From Thalassotalea sp. HSM 43 (lineage in GTDB: Bacteria; Pseudomonadota; Gammaproteobacteria; Enterobacterales; Alteromonadaceae), in assembly GCF_004752005.1 (NCBI RefSeq), contig NZ_CP038493.1, positions 2,380,302 to 2,444,301 of the forward strand: a DNA stretch of 64,000 bases, written 5' to 3'. Shown piece after piece: positions 28,134 to 37,433 of the stretch. Within the stretch, counting starts at the first letter, position 1. Every line of letters starts with the position of its first letter. A program made the position numbers and the translations under genes. The notes beneath the pieces were generated by a model. That model did not search any database. It worked only from the letters and a program-made list of their open reading frames with translations, and was not told where the DNA came from.

Positions 28134-28231
28134 CCCGTTTAGATAACCCTTTCATATTCAAATAATTACAACTATTTTGCTGAGTTGCTTATAAATCTAA
28201 GCGGCCCGGTAATTTGGTTGCAAACAATTAC

Positions 28232-28260
28232 TTGCCTTTACTGTTCATTTTCCCTACAAT
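28232..28260 (+). promoter_or_regulatory. Predicted sigma-70 promoter of the rpsF operon
   Basis: A -35 TTGCCT (28232-28237) and a -10 TACAAT (28255-28260) are spaced by exactly 17 bases, about 90 bases before the rpsF start. Confidence 0.65.
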
Positions 28261-28289
28261 ACGCCAGCTTAATTCAGCCACTTTATTCG

Positions 28290-28345
28290 TTCCTTGCCTT
28301 TATGCTGGTGTGGCTGAGCCAGAAAGAGGCTACAACCGTAAGGAG
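28290..28345 (+). promoter_or_regulatory. Possible S6:S18-binding leader of rpsF
   Basis: Between the predicted promoter and rpsF lies a foldable stretch. TGGCT/GAGCCA can pair inside GCCTTT...AAGAGGC, and an ACCG lies just before the ribosome site. In many bacteria the rpsF leader binds the S6:S18 complex for feedback control through a CCG-containing bulge. The resemblance here is loose and the fold is by eye. Confidence 0.3.
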
Positions 28346-28351
28346 CTCGTA

Positions 28352-28762
28352 ATGCGTCATTACGAAATCGTATTTATGGTTCACCCTGATCAGAGTGAAC
28401 AAGTTAACGGTATGATCCAACGTTATACCGATATGATCGAAGCTGCTGAAGGCAAGATCACCCGTCTAGAAGACTGGGGTCGTCGTCAACTAGCTTACCC
28501 AATCAACAAGCTGCACAAAGCACACTACGTTCTTATGAACGTTGAAGCGCCACAGTCAGTAGTTGATGAATTAGAAACTTCTTTCCGTTACAACGATGTA
28601 GTTATCCGTAACATGATCATGCGTACTAAAGGTGCGGTAACTGAAGCGTCTCCAATGGCTGCTGCCAAAGAAGAACGTCAAGACCGTCGCGAGAAAAAAG
28701 AAGTTGCTAAAGAAGCGCCAGCTGCTGAAGCAAAAGCTGAAGAAGCTGCAAGCGAAGAATAG
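28352..28762 (+). CDS. rpsF: 30S ribosomal protein S6
   Basis: This 136-residue S6 begins [14 protein letters not shown], as in the family, and ends in an Ala/Glu/Lys-rich tail. The ATG at 28352 has AAGGAG seven bases upstream; the open frame extends further 5' but that part has no S6 similarity. It is the first gene of the rpsF-priB-rpsR-rplI operon. Confidence 0.97.
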   Translation: MRHYEIVFMVHPDQSEQVNGMIQRYTDMIEAAEGKITRLEDWGRRQLAYPINKLHKAHYVLMNVEAPQSVVDELETSFRYNDVVIRNMIMRTKGAVTEASPMAAAKEERQDRREKKEVAKEAPAAEAKAEEAASEE

Positions 28763-28768
28763 TAATTA

Positions 28769-29077
28769 GTGACTGAAAATTGTCTTGTTTTGACAGGCGA
28801 GGTTATTAGAGCCCCGCAATTGTCGATAACACCAGCTGGCATAGCCCACTGCAAGTTTTCAATTGACCATAAGTCAATGCAAACCGAAGCAGGCTTGAAT
28901 CGCCAGTCATTCGTCAGAATGCAGGTGGTGGCAACAGGTAGTTGGTCACAAAATTTATCTCGTGAATTAGTATTGGGTACACAAGTAAAAGTGACAGGTT
29001 TTATTAACCGTCATGAATCCAGAAACGGAAATCCGATTTTGGTACTGCATGCCCAAAACGTAGAAATGATTAATTAG
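28769..29077 (+). CDS. priB: Primosomal replication protein N PriB
   Basis: This 102-residue OB-fold single-stranded DNA-binding protein helps PriA restart stalled forks. The N-terminus ENCLVLTGEVIRAPQLSITPAGIAHCKFSIDH matches PriB in stretches. It starts with GTG at 28769, six bases after rpsF. Its place between rpsF and rpsR is conserved in gammaproteobacteria. Confidence 0.95.
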   Translation: MTENCLVLTGEVIRAPQLSITPAGIAHCKFSIDHKSMQTEAGLNRQSFVRMQVVATGSWSQNLSRELVLGTQVKVTGFINRHESRNGNPILVLHAQNVEMIN

Positions 29078-29086
29078 GAGAAATCC

Positions 29087-29314
29087 ATGTCTCGTTTATT
29101 TAGACGTCGCAAGTTCTGTCGCTTTAGCGCAGACGGTGTAGCAGAAATCGATTACAAAGATATCGCTACATTAAAAAACTACATCACTGAAAGTGGTAAA
29201 ATCGTTCCTAGCCGTATCACTGGTACGTCAGCTAAGTATCAACGTCAACTTGGTCGTGCGATCAAGCGTGCTCGTTACTTATCTTTGCTACCATATACAG
29301 ATCTACACAAGTAA
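29087..29314 (+). CDS. rpsR: 30S ribosomal protein S18
   Basis: This 75-residue S18 begins [15 protein letters not shown] and carries the conserved [18 protein letters not shown] and [11 protein letters not shown] segments. It follows priB by nine bases with an AGGAG site, and partners with S6 on the 30S platform. Confidence 0.98.
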   Translation: MSRLFRRRKFCRFSADGVAEIDYKDIATLKNYITESGKIVPSRITGTSAKYQRQLGRAIKRARYLSLLPYTDLHK

Positions 29315-29332
29315 CCTAAAGGGGCTATTAAC

Positions 29333-29785
29333 ATGCAAGTAATTCTTCTTGATAAAATTGCCAAGTTAGGCGGCCTGGGTGATCAGGTAGAAGTGAAATC
29401 TGGTTACGCTCGTAACTTCCTACTTCCACAAGGTAAAGCGGTAATCGCTTCTAAAGCGAACGTTGAGCACTTTGAAGCTCGTCGTGCTGAACTTGAAGCT
29501 AAACTAGCTGACGAATTAGCAGCTGCTGAAGCTCGCGCTGTTAAGCTTACTGAACTTGCTGAAGTAACTATTGCTTCTAAAGCAGGTGACGAAGGTAAAC
29601 TATTCGGTTCAATCGGCACTAACGACATCGCTGAAGCTTTAACTGAAGCTGGTGTTGAAGTTGCTAAAGCTGAAGTTCGTCTTCCTCTAGGTACTATCCG
29701 TGAAACTGGTGAATATGAAATCACTATCCACCTACACGCGGACGTAGACACAACTGTTAAAGTTGTTGTTATCGCGGAAGCTTAA
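29333..29785 (+). CDS. rplI: 50S ribosomal protein L9
   Basis: This 150-residue L9 begins [30 protein letters not shown] in family form, with the central connecting helix and C-terminal RNA-binding domain present. It ends the operon and is followed by a strong terminator. Codon use looks highly biased, as expected for a ribosomal gene. Confidence 0.98.
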   Translation: MQVILLDKIAKLGGLGDQVEVKSGYARNFLLPQGKAVIASKANVEHFEARRAELEAKLADELAAAEARAVKLTELAEVTIASKAGDEGKLFGSIGTNDIAEALTEAGVEVAKAEVRLPLGTIRETGEYEITIHLHADVDTTVKVVVIAEA

Positions 29786-29805
29786 TCGAAATAATTTTTC
29801 GATTT

Positions 29806-29846
29806 AAAAAAAGCCCGACTAATATTAATTAGTCGGGCTTTTTTGT
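29806..29846 (+). terminator. Rho-independent terminator of the rpsF operon
   Basis: A long stem AAAGCCCGACTAAT/ATTAGTCGGGCTTT is followed by a T run, about 20 bases after the rplI stop. Confidence 0.9.
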
Positions 29847-29971
29847 CTTTGCATTCAGTGAAACATGCTAAGTTTCAAATTCAGTTACAAAAAAATTGAG
29901 CAATTTTCGACTTTCTGAGGTCTTATGGAGTATGATGATATCAACTATAAGCTTATACAGGATGTAGATGT

Positions 29972-30697
29972 ATGCCTTTTAAAGGTATGAAACTTATAAT
30001 ATTTTTTATTTTGTCCTGGGGTATGGTTGGCTGCGGGGCTTTGCATACTGCGGTCGATAAAAAGGATTTACAGGTCGAGACTCAAATGTCTGCGACGATA
30101 ATGCTTGAACCTGTCCCAGCAGAAAAACGCACCGTTTATCTGCAATTAAGAAATACCTCTGATAAACAACAAATAGATTATGCTACACCGGTAGCCAATG
30201 CGATTGCCGCCAAAGGTTACACCATTGTTGATGATCCTGATCAGGCACATTATTGGATTCAAGCTAATGTCTTGCAAGTAGGTCGCTCCGATTTACGTAG
30301 CGTCAATGGTCGCGACAAAGGTTATGGCGCTGCGATTCAAGGCGCACAGATAGGCTCAATGTTTGGCGATGGTGATGGCCAGGTTGCGGCGACCGTCGTC
30401 GGCGGTTTAATTGGTGTGCTTACTGATGCTTTGGTTAGCGATATCGTCTATGTCATGATCACTGATTTACAGATTTCAGAGAAAGCCAAAGATGGTGTCA
30501 GGGTAACCGAAACCAATGAGGCGACCTTAAAACAAGGTGAATCAGGCAACGTCCAACAAGACAGTGTTGAGATAGTAGGCCGCAAAAAGTATCAGACACG
30601 CATAACATCAACAGCTAATCAGGTTAATTTGACCTTTGAAGAAGCTGAACAACAATTATTACAGGGATTGATACAGTCAATGTCTGGCATTTTGTAA
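29972..30697 (+). CDS. TraT-like outer-membrane lipoprotein, copy 1
   Basis: This 241-residue TraT-family protein has a lipobox ending GMVGC (lipidated Cys at 21). The conserved body includes CGALHTAV, a Gly/Ala-rich central hydrophobic region (QGAQIGSMFGDGDGQ...VVGGLIGVL) and DLQISEKAKDGVRV. On F-type plasmids TraT blocks mating between like donors and gives serum resistance; a chromosomal copy without transfer genes must do something else. The ATG at 29972 has AGGA upstream. A close paralogue follows after 12 bases. Confidence 0.85.
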   Translation: MPFKGMKLIIFFILSWGMVGCGALHTAVDKKDLQVETQMSATIMLEPVPAEKRTVYLQLRNTSDKQQIDYATPVANAIAAKGYTIVDDPDQAHYWIQANVLQVGRSDLRSVNGRDKGYGAAIQGAQIGSMFGDGDGQVAATVVGGLIGVLTDALVSDIVYVMITDLQISEKAKDGVRVTETNEATLKQGESGNVQQDSVEIVGRKKYQTRITSTANQVNLTFEEAEQQLLQGLIQSMSGIL

Positions 30698-30709
30698 CGA
30701 GGAACGATA

Positions 30710-31438
30710 ATGAAACAGTACAAGCAGTATTTTGCCACACTATTACTTGCCATCTTCACGCTGTCGCTAGCCGGTTGCGGTGCCTTGCACACATCGGTTA
30801 AAAAGCGCAATTTGGATGTGCAAACGAAAATGTCTTCAACCGTCTGGTTAGACCCGGTATCAGCGGATAAACGCACGGTGTTTTTGCAACTGCGCAATAC
30901 ATCCGACAAGCCTGGCTTGACCTATGAAAATGAAGTGAGAAATGCCATTGCAGCCAAAGGATACCAAGTTATTGATGATCCAGAAGCCGCACACTATTGG
31001 TTGCAAGTTAACGTATTACAAGTGGGTCGTACCGATTTACGCTCAGGTGATTCGTTCGGTACATTCGGTTCTGCTGTCGCTGGTGCCGCCGCCGGCGCAC
31101 AATTTGGTGATGGTACAGGGCAAATAGCCGCAGGCGTTGCCGGTGCAGGCCTAGGGGTTATTTTTGATGCCATGGTCGATGACAATTTATTTACCATGAT
31201 CACCGATATTCAGATTTCTGAAAAAGCCAAAGACGGTGTACGCGTAAATCAATCCGAGAAAGCCGTACTAAAACAAGGTGAATCGGGTTCGAAAACACAA
31301 ACGTCGTCGGAAGTTGTCGATCGTAAAAAGTATCAAACTCGCATTGTCTCACTGGCCAATAAAGCCAACCTTAAATTTGAAGAGGCAGAGCCGGCATTGC
31401 GCCAAGGTTTGATTACGTCGCTATCTGGTATGCTTTAA
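30710..31438 (+). CDS. TraT-like outer-membrane lipoprotein, copy 2
   Basis: This 242-residue paralogue of the preceding gene is similar along its whole length, including lipobox LAGC, CGALHTSV, EVRNAIAAKGYQVIDDPEAAHYW, VLQVGR.DLRS, DIQISEKAKDGVRV and KQGESG. A GAGGA ribosome site precedes the ATG. The central Gly/Ala segment (AVAGAAAGAQFGDGTGQ) is more repetitive than in copy 1. The pair is a tandem duplication that probably forms one transcript. Confidence 0.87.
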   Translation: MKQYKQYFATLLLAIFTLSLAGCGALHTSVKKRNLDVQTKMSSTVWLDPVSADKRTVFLQLRNTSDKPGLTYENEVRNAIAAKGYQVIDDPEAAHYWLQVNVLQVGRTDLRSGDSFGTFGSAVAGAAAGAQFGDGTGQIAAGVAGAGLGVIFDAMVDDNLFTMITDIQISEKAKDGVRVNQSEKAVLKQGESGSKTQTSSEVVDRKKYQTRIVSLANKANLKFEEAEPALRQGLITSLSGML

Positions 31439-31464
31439 AAAAACCAGTTAAGCCGTTTATATTG

Positions 31465-31486
31465 GGCCGGTATTTACTGGCCTGAT
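31465..31486 (+). terminator. Hairpin between the TraT pair and the PLP-enzyme gene
   Basis: GGCCGGTA/TACTGGCC can pair (one G-T pair) in the 51-base convergent gap. There is no clear T run on either side, so terminator function is uncertain. Confidence 0.35.
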
Positions 31487-31489
31487 ATA

Positions 31490-32452
31490 TTATTTAGTTG
31501 ACTGTGCAGAATCAGGCGCCGAATCAGGCGCCGAAATTGGCATAATAAAGTCGCTAGGATTTATACGCTGGCGCTGCGCCAACCCACCTAAGCCCTGCAA
31601 TCCTCCGGTATGTAACAACACAACGCGACTGCCTGGTGCGAAATAACCTGACTTGGCCATAGCCATTAAAGCCAGCATCATCTTACCCGAATAGACCGGT
31701 TCAAATGGAATATTAGTGCGCTGTATAAGATCGGCTATTTGTGCGACATGCTCTGCTTTGAACTTCCCATAGCCGCCGCAATGATGGTCATTAATAATAC
31801 GCCAGTTAGGATAAGCTTGAGCCGATTGTGGCAGTAAATTAGCGACTTCTTGCTCGAGATAGCCGTCTTGTTTTAAAACCGATATGCCCAGTAATTGATG
31901 GCGACTTTTATCAGCCTGTATCAAGCCCGCTAAGGTGCCGCCACTGCCGACGGGGGTAACGAGGTAGTCATACTTTGTTTGCAGCTCAAGCTCATCAATG
32001 ATCTCGGCAACACCGGCTAAGGCTAAATGGTTTGAACCGCCTTCCGGGATGATCATACTGCGCTCATGTTGACTGGCTAGTTGCTGCAAAAATGCTTGTT
32101 GATGGCGTAATCGATAGGTCTGCCTATCGACAAATTGTAAATTCATTCCCCAGTGCCTAGCCCAGCTTAAGGTAAAGTTATTTTGGTATTCCGGCTCACC
32201 ACGAATAATGCCGAGGCAATCTAACTGCTGTAATTTGCAGGCATACGCTAGGGCGTGAATGTGATTTGAATAGGCACCACCGAAACTAATAACCTTTTTG
32301 ATACCTTGGTTTTTCGCCTCATGCAGGTTGTACTTTAGTTTACGCCATTTATTGCCGGAGATAATCGGGTGCAATAAGTCGTCACGCTTGATCATTACGT
32401 CGATGCCTGCGCGTTTAAATTCATCAATTAAAATTGGCTGTAACGGACTCAT
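31490..32452 (-). CDS. PLP-dependent D-cysteine desulfhydrase/ACC deaminase family protein
   Basis: This 320-residue fold-type II PLP enzyme has its cofactor lysine in SGNKWRKLKYN (K35). FGGAYSNHIHALA is the substrate-side loop, and PVGSGGTLAGL is the phosphate-binding glycine loop. The family includes D-cysteine desulfhydrase and 1-aminocyclopropane-1-carboxylate deaminase; the sequence alone does not tell which. The C-terminus ends in a small repeat SAPDSAPDSA, encoded by a 12-base direct repeat. The start ATG at 32452 diverges from mreB. Confidence 0.8.
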   Translation of the reverse strand: MSPLQPILIDEFKRAGIDVMIKRDDLLHPIISGNKWRKLKYNLHEAKNQGIKKVISFGGAYSNHIHALAYACKLQQLDCLGIIRGEPEYQNNFTLSWARHWGMNLQFVDRQTYRLRHQQAFLQQLASQHERSMIIPEGGSNHLALAGVAEIIDELELQTKYDYLVTPVGSGGTLAGLIQADKSRHQLLGISVLKQDGYLEQEVANLLPQSAQAYPNWRIINDHHCGGYGKFKAEHVAQIADLIQRTNIPFEPVYSGKMMLALMAMAKSGYFAPGSRVVLLHTGGLQGLGGLAQRQRINPSDFIMPISAPDSAPDSAQSTK

Positions 32453-33970
<1,518 letters not shown>

Positions 33971-34026
33971 ACCGTACCGGATTAAATTGTAATACACAGG
34001 CAGCTTAAGCTGCCTTTGCGATATTT

Positions 34027-34920
34027 ATGACGCCAATATTTATTGAAGGCTACTCCAGTCACAGACGTATGTTTACAGCATTGATTTTATCTATGCTGTT
34101 GATTTTATTGGATCATAAACTTGCTAGCTTTGACGTTGTTCGCGGCGTTTTCCAATCTATGGTCAGCCCATTACAGTACATCGCCAGTACCCCAAGGCAA
34201 GTAATGGATTACGCTTCCGAAAACCTGGTTACTCGCCAGCAATTAAAAATGGACAACCAACGTCTGCAAATGAACGAGCTACTATTGCGTGAGCGTTTGT
34301 TGGAGTTGGATATTCTTAAGCAAGAGAATGATCGCCTAAGAAGTTTATTGTCATCTCCTGTTCGCGATAAAATCGACAAAATGGTCGCCGAAATTCAATC
34401 GGTAGACAGTGATCCCTATTCACATCAAGTCGTCATCGACAGAGGCCAAAACGACGGTCTTTATGAAGGTCAGCCGGTTGTTAATGATACCGGCGTGGTT
34501 GGCCAAATCCGCCATGTAGGTCTGAATAACTCCCGAGTACTGCTGATTACCGATATCAGTCATGCCATACCTTTGCGTGTGCATCGCAATGGACTTAGAG
34601 TGATTGCCCGTGGCACCGGTAGTATCAAACAAATGGATGTCACCCATGTGCCAAATTCCAGTGATATTCGCGTTGGCGATACGCTAGTCACTTCTGGCTT
34701 GGGCGGTAAATTCCCAGAAGGCTATCCTGTCGCTACGGTCAATTACGTGTCTGAAGATCCCAATAAAGAATTTGCCAAAATCCGTGTCAGCCCCTTGGTT
34801 GAGATGGACAAATTAAGATATCTATTGTTATTAACGCCACAACAAAGTCAGGCGATACAAATGGTAGACACGGAACAAGCAATGGAACCAGGAGCGGTTA
34901 ATGAAGGCCAAGAACAATAA
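34027..34920 (+). CDS. mreC: Rod shape-determining protein MreC
   Basis: This 297-residue bitopic protein has a short cytoplasmic end, one span (about 15-33), a coiled coil (about 65-110, RLQMNELLLRERLLELDILKQENDRL) and the periplasmic beta domain (VVIDRGQNDGLYEGQPVVND, GLGGKFPEGYPV). It links MreB to the wall-synthesis enzymes. It lies 56 bases after mreB and overlaps mreD by 20 bases. Confidence 0.97.
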   Translation: MTPIFIEGYSSHRRMFTALILSMLLILLDHKLASFDVVRGVFQSMVSPLQYIASTPRQVMDYASENLVTRQQLKMDNQRLQMNELLLRERLLELDILKQENDRLRSLLSSPVRDKIDKMVAEIQSVDSDPYSHQVVIDRGQNDGLYEGQPVVNDTGVVGQIRHVGLNNSRVLLITDISHAIPLRVHRNGLRVIARGTGSIKQMDVTHVPNSSDIRVGDTLVTSGLGGKFPEGYPVATVNYVSEDPNKEFAKIRVSPLVEMDKLRYLLLLTPQQSQAIQMVDTEQAMEPGAVNEGQEQ

Positions 34921-35383
34921 TATTGTTATTGTCATAACCTTGGTGGTCTCATTAATATTGACCATCATCCCTATGCCGTTAGGCGCAGATTCATTTCGTC
35001 CAAACTGGACGTTAATGGTTTTGGTTTATTGGTCATTAGCGTTACCAAACCGAGTGAACGTGCTATATGGCTGGTTTGTTGGTTTTATCATTGACGTATT
35101 ATTGGGATCGGTACTTGGTGTGAACGCCTTTGCCAGTGCGTTAGTGGTCTATGTTAGTGCCAATAATTATCAAAAGATTCGCAACTTTTCGCTGTGGCAA
35201 CAGTCGTTAATTATAGGCTTGTTTGTTGCGTTGTATCACTTGATTGTGTTTTGGATTCAACGATTTTTATTTGATGTTGATTTCGCCATCAGTTATTTAA
35301 AACCGGTATTGACCTCATCTGCCTTGTGGTTTGTGGTGTTTTTACTGCTACGCAAAGTACGACGCCATTTTCGAGTGCACTAA
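34901..35383 (+). CDS. mreD: Rod shape-determining protein MreD
   Basis: This 160-residue integral membrane protein with about five spans has the family pattern LTIIPMPLGADSFRPNWTLMVLVYW and GWFVGFIIDVLLGSVLGVNAF. It starts inside the 3' end of mreC, and its stop overlaps the maf start (TAATG), so translation is coupled along the cluster. Confidence 0.96.
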   Translation: MKAKNNNIVIVITLVVSLILTIIPMPLGADSFRPNWTLMVLVYWSLALPNRVNVLYGWFVGFIIDVLLGSVLGVNAFASALVVYVSANNYQKIRNFSLWQQSLIIGLFVALYHLIVFWIQRFLFDVDFAISYLKPVLTSSALWFVVFLLLRKVRRHFRVH

Positions 35384-35964
35384 TGAGCTTATATCTCGCT
35401 TCAAAGTCACCGAGACGTAAAGAGCTGTTAGCACAGTTGCAGCCATCCTTTAGCCTAGTAGAGGCAGAGATTGATGAAGCGGTTATACCTGATGAAAGCG
35501 CTGAACAATATGTTTGTCGCATGGCGCGAGAAAAAGCGGCTCGAGGTTGGGGTAATATTAAAGATGCAGATAGACATTGTTGGTCACTGGGTTCAGATAC
35601 TATAGTTGTATTTGAACAGCATATTTTAGGCAAACCCAAAGATTTCGCCGATTGTCAAAAGACACTGAGCATGCTGTCTGCAAATACACATCAGGTGATG
35701 ACCGCCGTTTGCCTTTTTAACGGTGAGCAAGAACTTATCGATTGTGTTATCACCAAAGTACAATTTAGAAAAATATCAGAACAAGAAATAACAGCCTATT
35801 GGCAAAGCAACGAACCTCAAGATAAAGCGGGTAGTTATGGGATCCAAGGGATTGGTGGGAAATTTGTCAAACGAATTGAGGGGAGCTATTCCGCAGTCGT
35901 TGGCCTACCTCTATGCGAAACTCAAGAATTGCTAAATGAAGCACAACGGGCAACAGGTGGATAA
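35383..35964 (+). CDS. maf: Maf-family nucleoside triphosphate pyrophosphatase (YhdE type)
   Basis: This 193-residue Maf protein hydrolyses non-canonical or modified nucleotides such as dTTP/UTP analogues. The N-terminal motif LYLASKSPRRKELL, the central SLGSDTIV and GKP, and DKAGSYGIQGIGG are all present. The ATG at 35383 overlaps the mreD stop as TAATG; the open frame extends further 5' inside mreD but lacks homology there. It ends overlapping rng in the same TAATG way. Confidence 0.95.
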   Translation: MSLYLASKSPRRKELLAQLQPSFSLVEAEIDEAVIPDESAEQYVCRMAREKAARGWGNIKDADRHCWSLGSDTIVVFEQHILGKPKDFADCQKTLSMLSANTHQVMTAVCLFNGEQELIDCVITKVQFRKISEQEITAYWQSNEPQDKAGSYGIQGIGGKFVKRIEGSYSAVVGLPLCETQELLNEAQRATGG

Positions 35965-37433
35965 TGAGCGGTGAATTACTGATTAATGTGACACCAAGCG
36001 AAACGCGAGTGGCATTAATTGAAAATGGAACATTACAAGAAGTTCATATTGAGCGTAATGCTAAGCGTGGTATTGTCGGTAATATCTATTTAGGCAAAGT
36101 CATTCGAGTATTGCCTGGCATGCAAGCCGCGTTTGTTGATATCGGTCTAGATAAAGCGGCATTTTTGCATGCCTCGGATATTCGTACGCGATTGATCACC
36201 AATGGCGAATCAAACAGCAATGATAATGAAGTGGCTGATATTCGCACCTTAGTGCATGAAGGTCAGTATCTAATGGTGCAAGTGGTTAAAGATCCTTTGG
36301 GCACCAAAGGGGCGCGCCTGACCACCGACTTAACCATAGCATCGCGCTATTTGGTTATGATGCCTAATTCCTCTCATGCCGGTGTATCCCAGCGAATTGA
36401 AGACGAAGAAGAACGCAATCGATTACGTAATATCGTGTTGCCTTTTTGCGATGACGATGGTGGCTTTATTGTGCGCACCGCCGCCGAAGGTGCCGGTGAA
36501 GACGAAATGGTCCATGATGCTGAATTTTTGCGTCGTGTGTGGAGCAAAGTTCGTGAACGTAAGCAGCGTAAGCAAACCGACTTAGCTTTGTATCAGGATT
36601 TGCATTTGGCCTGTCGCATCATTCGCGACTTTGTTGGCAGCGGACTTGAGCGTATTCGAGTTGACTCAAAATTAACCTTTGAACAAATCAGCGAATTTAC
36701 CGAAGAGTTTGTGCCAGAGCTTAAAGATATTGTCGCCTATTACCCAGGTGAAAAACCAATATTCGATTTGTTTTCCGTCGAAACCGAAATTCAGCGTGCC
36801 TTGCAACGTAAAGTTGAATTGAAATCCGGTGGCTATTTGATCATTGATCAAACTGAAGCAATGACCACCATAGATATTAATACCGGTGCCTTTGTTGGAC
36901 ATCGCAATCTCGAAGAGACCATCTTTAATACCAATATTGAAGCCACTCAAGCAATTGCTCGACAACTGCGACTGAGAAATTTAGGTGGTATTATTATTAT
37001 CGATTTTATCGATATGATTGATAATGAACACAAGAAAAGGGTATTACACAGCCTAGAATTGGCAATGGCTAAAGATAATGTTAAATACAGTATCAGTAAC
37101 TTTTCTCAATTAGGTCTGGTTGAAATGACCCGTAAACGCACCCGTGAATCCTTAGAGCATGTATTGTGCGACGAGTGTCCGACCTGTGATGGTCGAGGCC
37201 AGTTAAAAACAGTCGAAACCGTGTGTTTTGAAATATTACGTGAAATCGTGCGAGTTAATCGCGCCTATGATGCCGACAAGTTTATTGTTTACGCCGCACC
37301 GAAAGTTTCCGAAGCGCTTAATGAAGATGAATTGCATCACTTAGCTGAATTAGAGATGTTTATCGGTAAGCAGATTAGAGTACAAACCGAGTCCTTGTAT
37401 AACCAGGAGCAGTTTGACGTGGTGATGATGTAG
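35964..37433 (+). CDS. rng: Ribonuclease G
   Basis: This 489-residue endoribonuclease of the RNase E/G family processes 16S rRNA 5' ends and decays mRNA. The N-terminus GELLINVTPSETRVAL, the S1 domain (about 37-125), the catalytic IDFIDMID motif (about 345-352) and the zinc-link CDECPTCDGRG are intact. It overlaps maf upstream (TAATG) and yhdP downstream (TAGTG). Confidence 0.97.
   Translation: MSGELLINVTPSETRVALIENGTLQEVHIERNAKRGIVGNIYLGKVIRVLPGMQAAFVDIGLDKAAFLHASDIRTRLITNGESNSNDNEVADIRTLVHEGQYLMVQVVKDPLGTKGARLTTDLTIASRYLVMMPNSSHAGVSQRIEDEEERNRLRNIVLPFCDDDGGFIVRTAAEGAGEDEMVHDAEFLRRVWSKVRERKQRKQTDLALYQDLHLACRIIRDFVGSGLERIRVDSKLTFEQISEFTEEFVPELKDIVAYYPGEKPIFDLFSVETEIQRALQRKVELKSGGYLIIDQTEAMTTIDINTGAFVGHRNLEETIFNTNIEATQAIARQLRLRNLGGIIIIDFIDMIDNEHKKRVLHSLELAMAKDNVKYSISNFSQLGLVEMTRKRTRESLEHVLCDECPTCDGRGQLKTVETVCFEILREIVRVNRAYDADKFIVYAAPKVSEALNEDELHHLAELEMFIGKQIRVQTESLYNQEQFDVVMM

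Noticed and set aside
28214-28351. N-terminal extension of the rpsF frame
   Set aside because: The added 46 residues have no S6 similarity and cover the predicted promoter and leader; the ATG at 28352 has a strong ribosome site.
29972-31438. TraT genes as evidence of an integrated plasmid
   Set aside because: No transfer, replication, integrase or IS gene is seen and both flanks are core genes.
35289-35639. Antisense open frame across the mreD/maf border
   Set aside because: It covers the start of two well-supported, translationally coupled genes and shows no homology.
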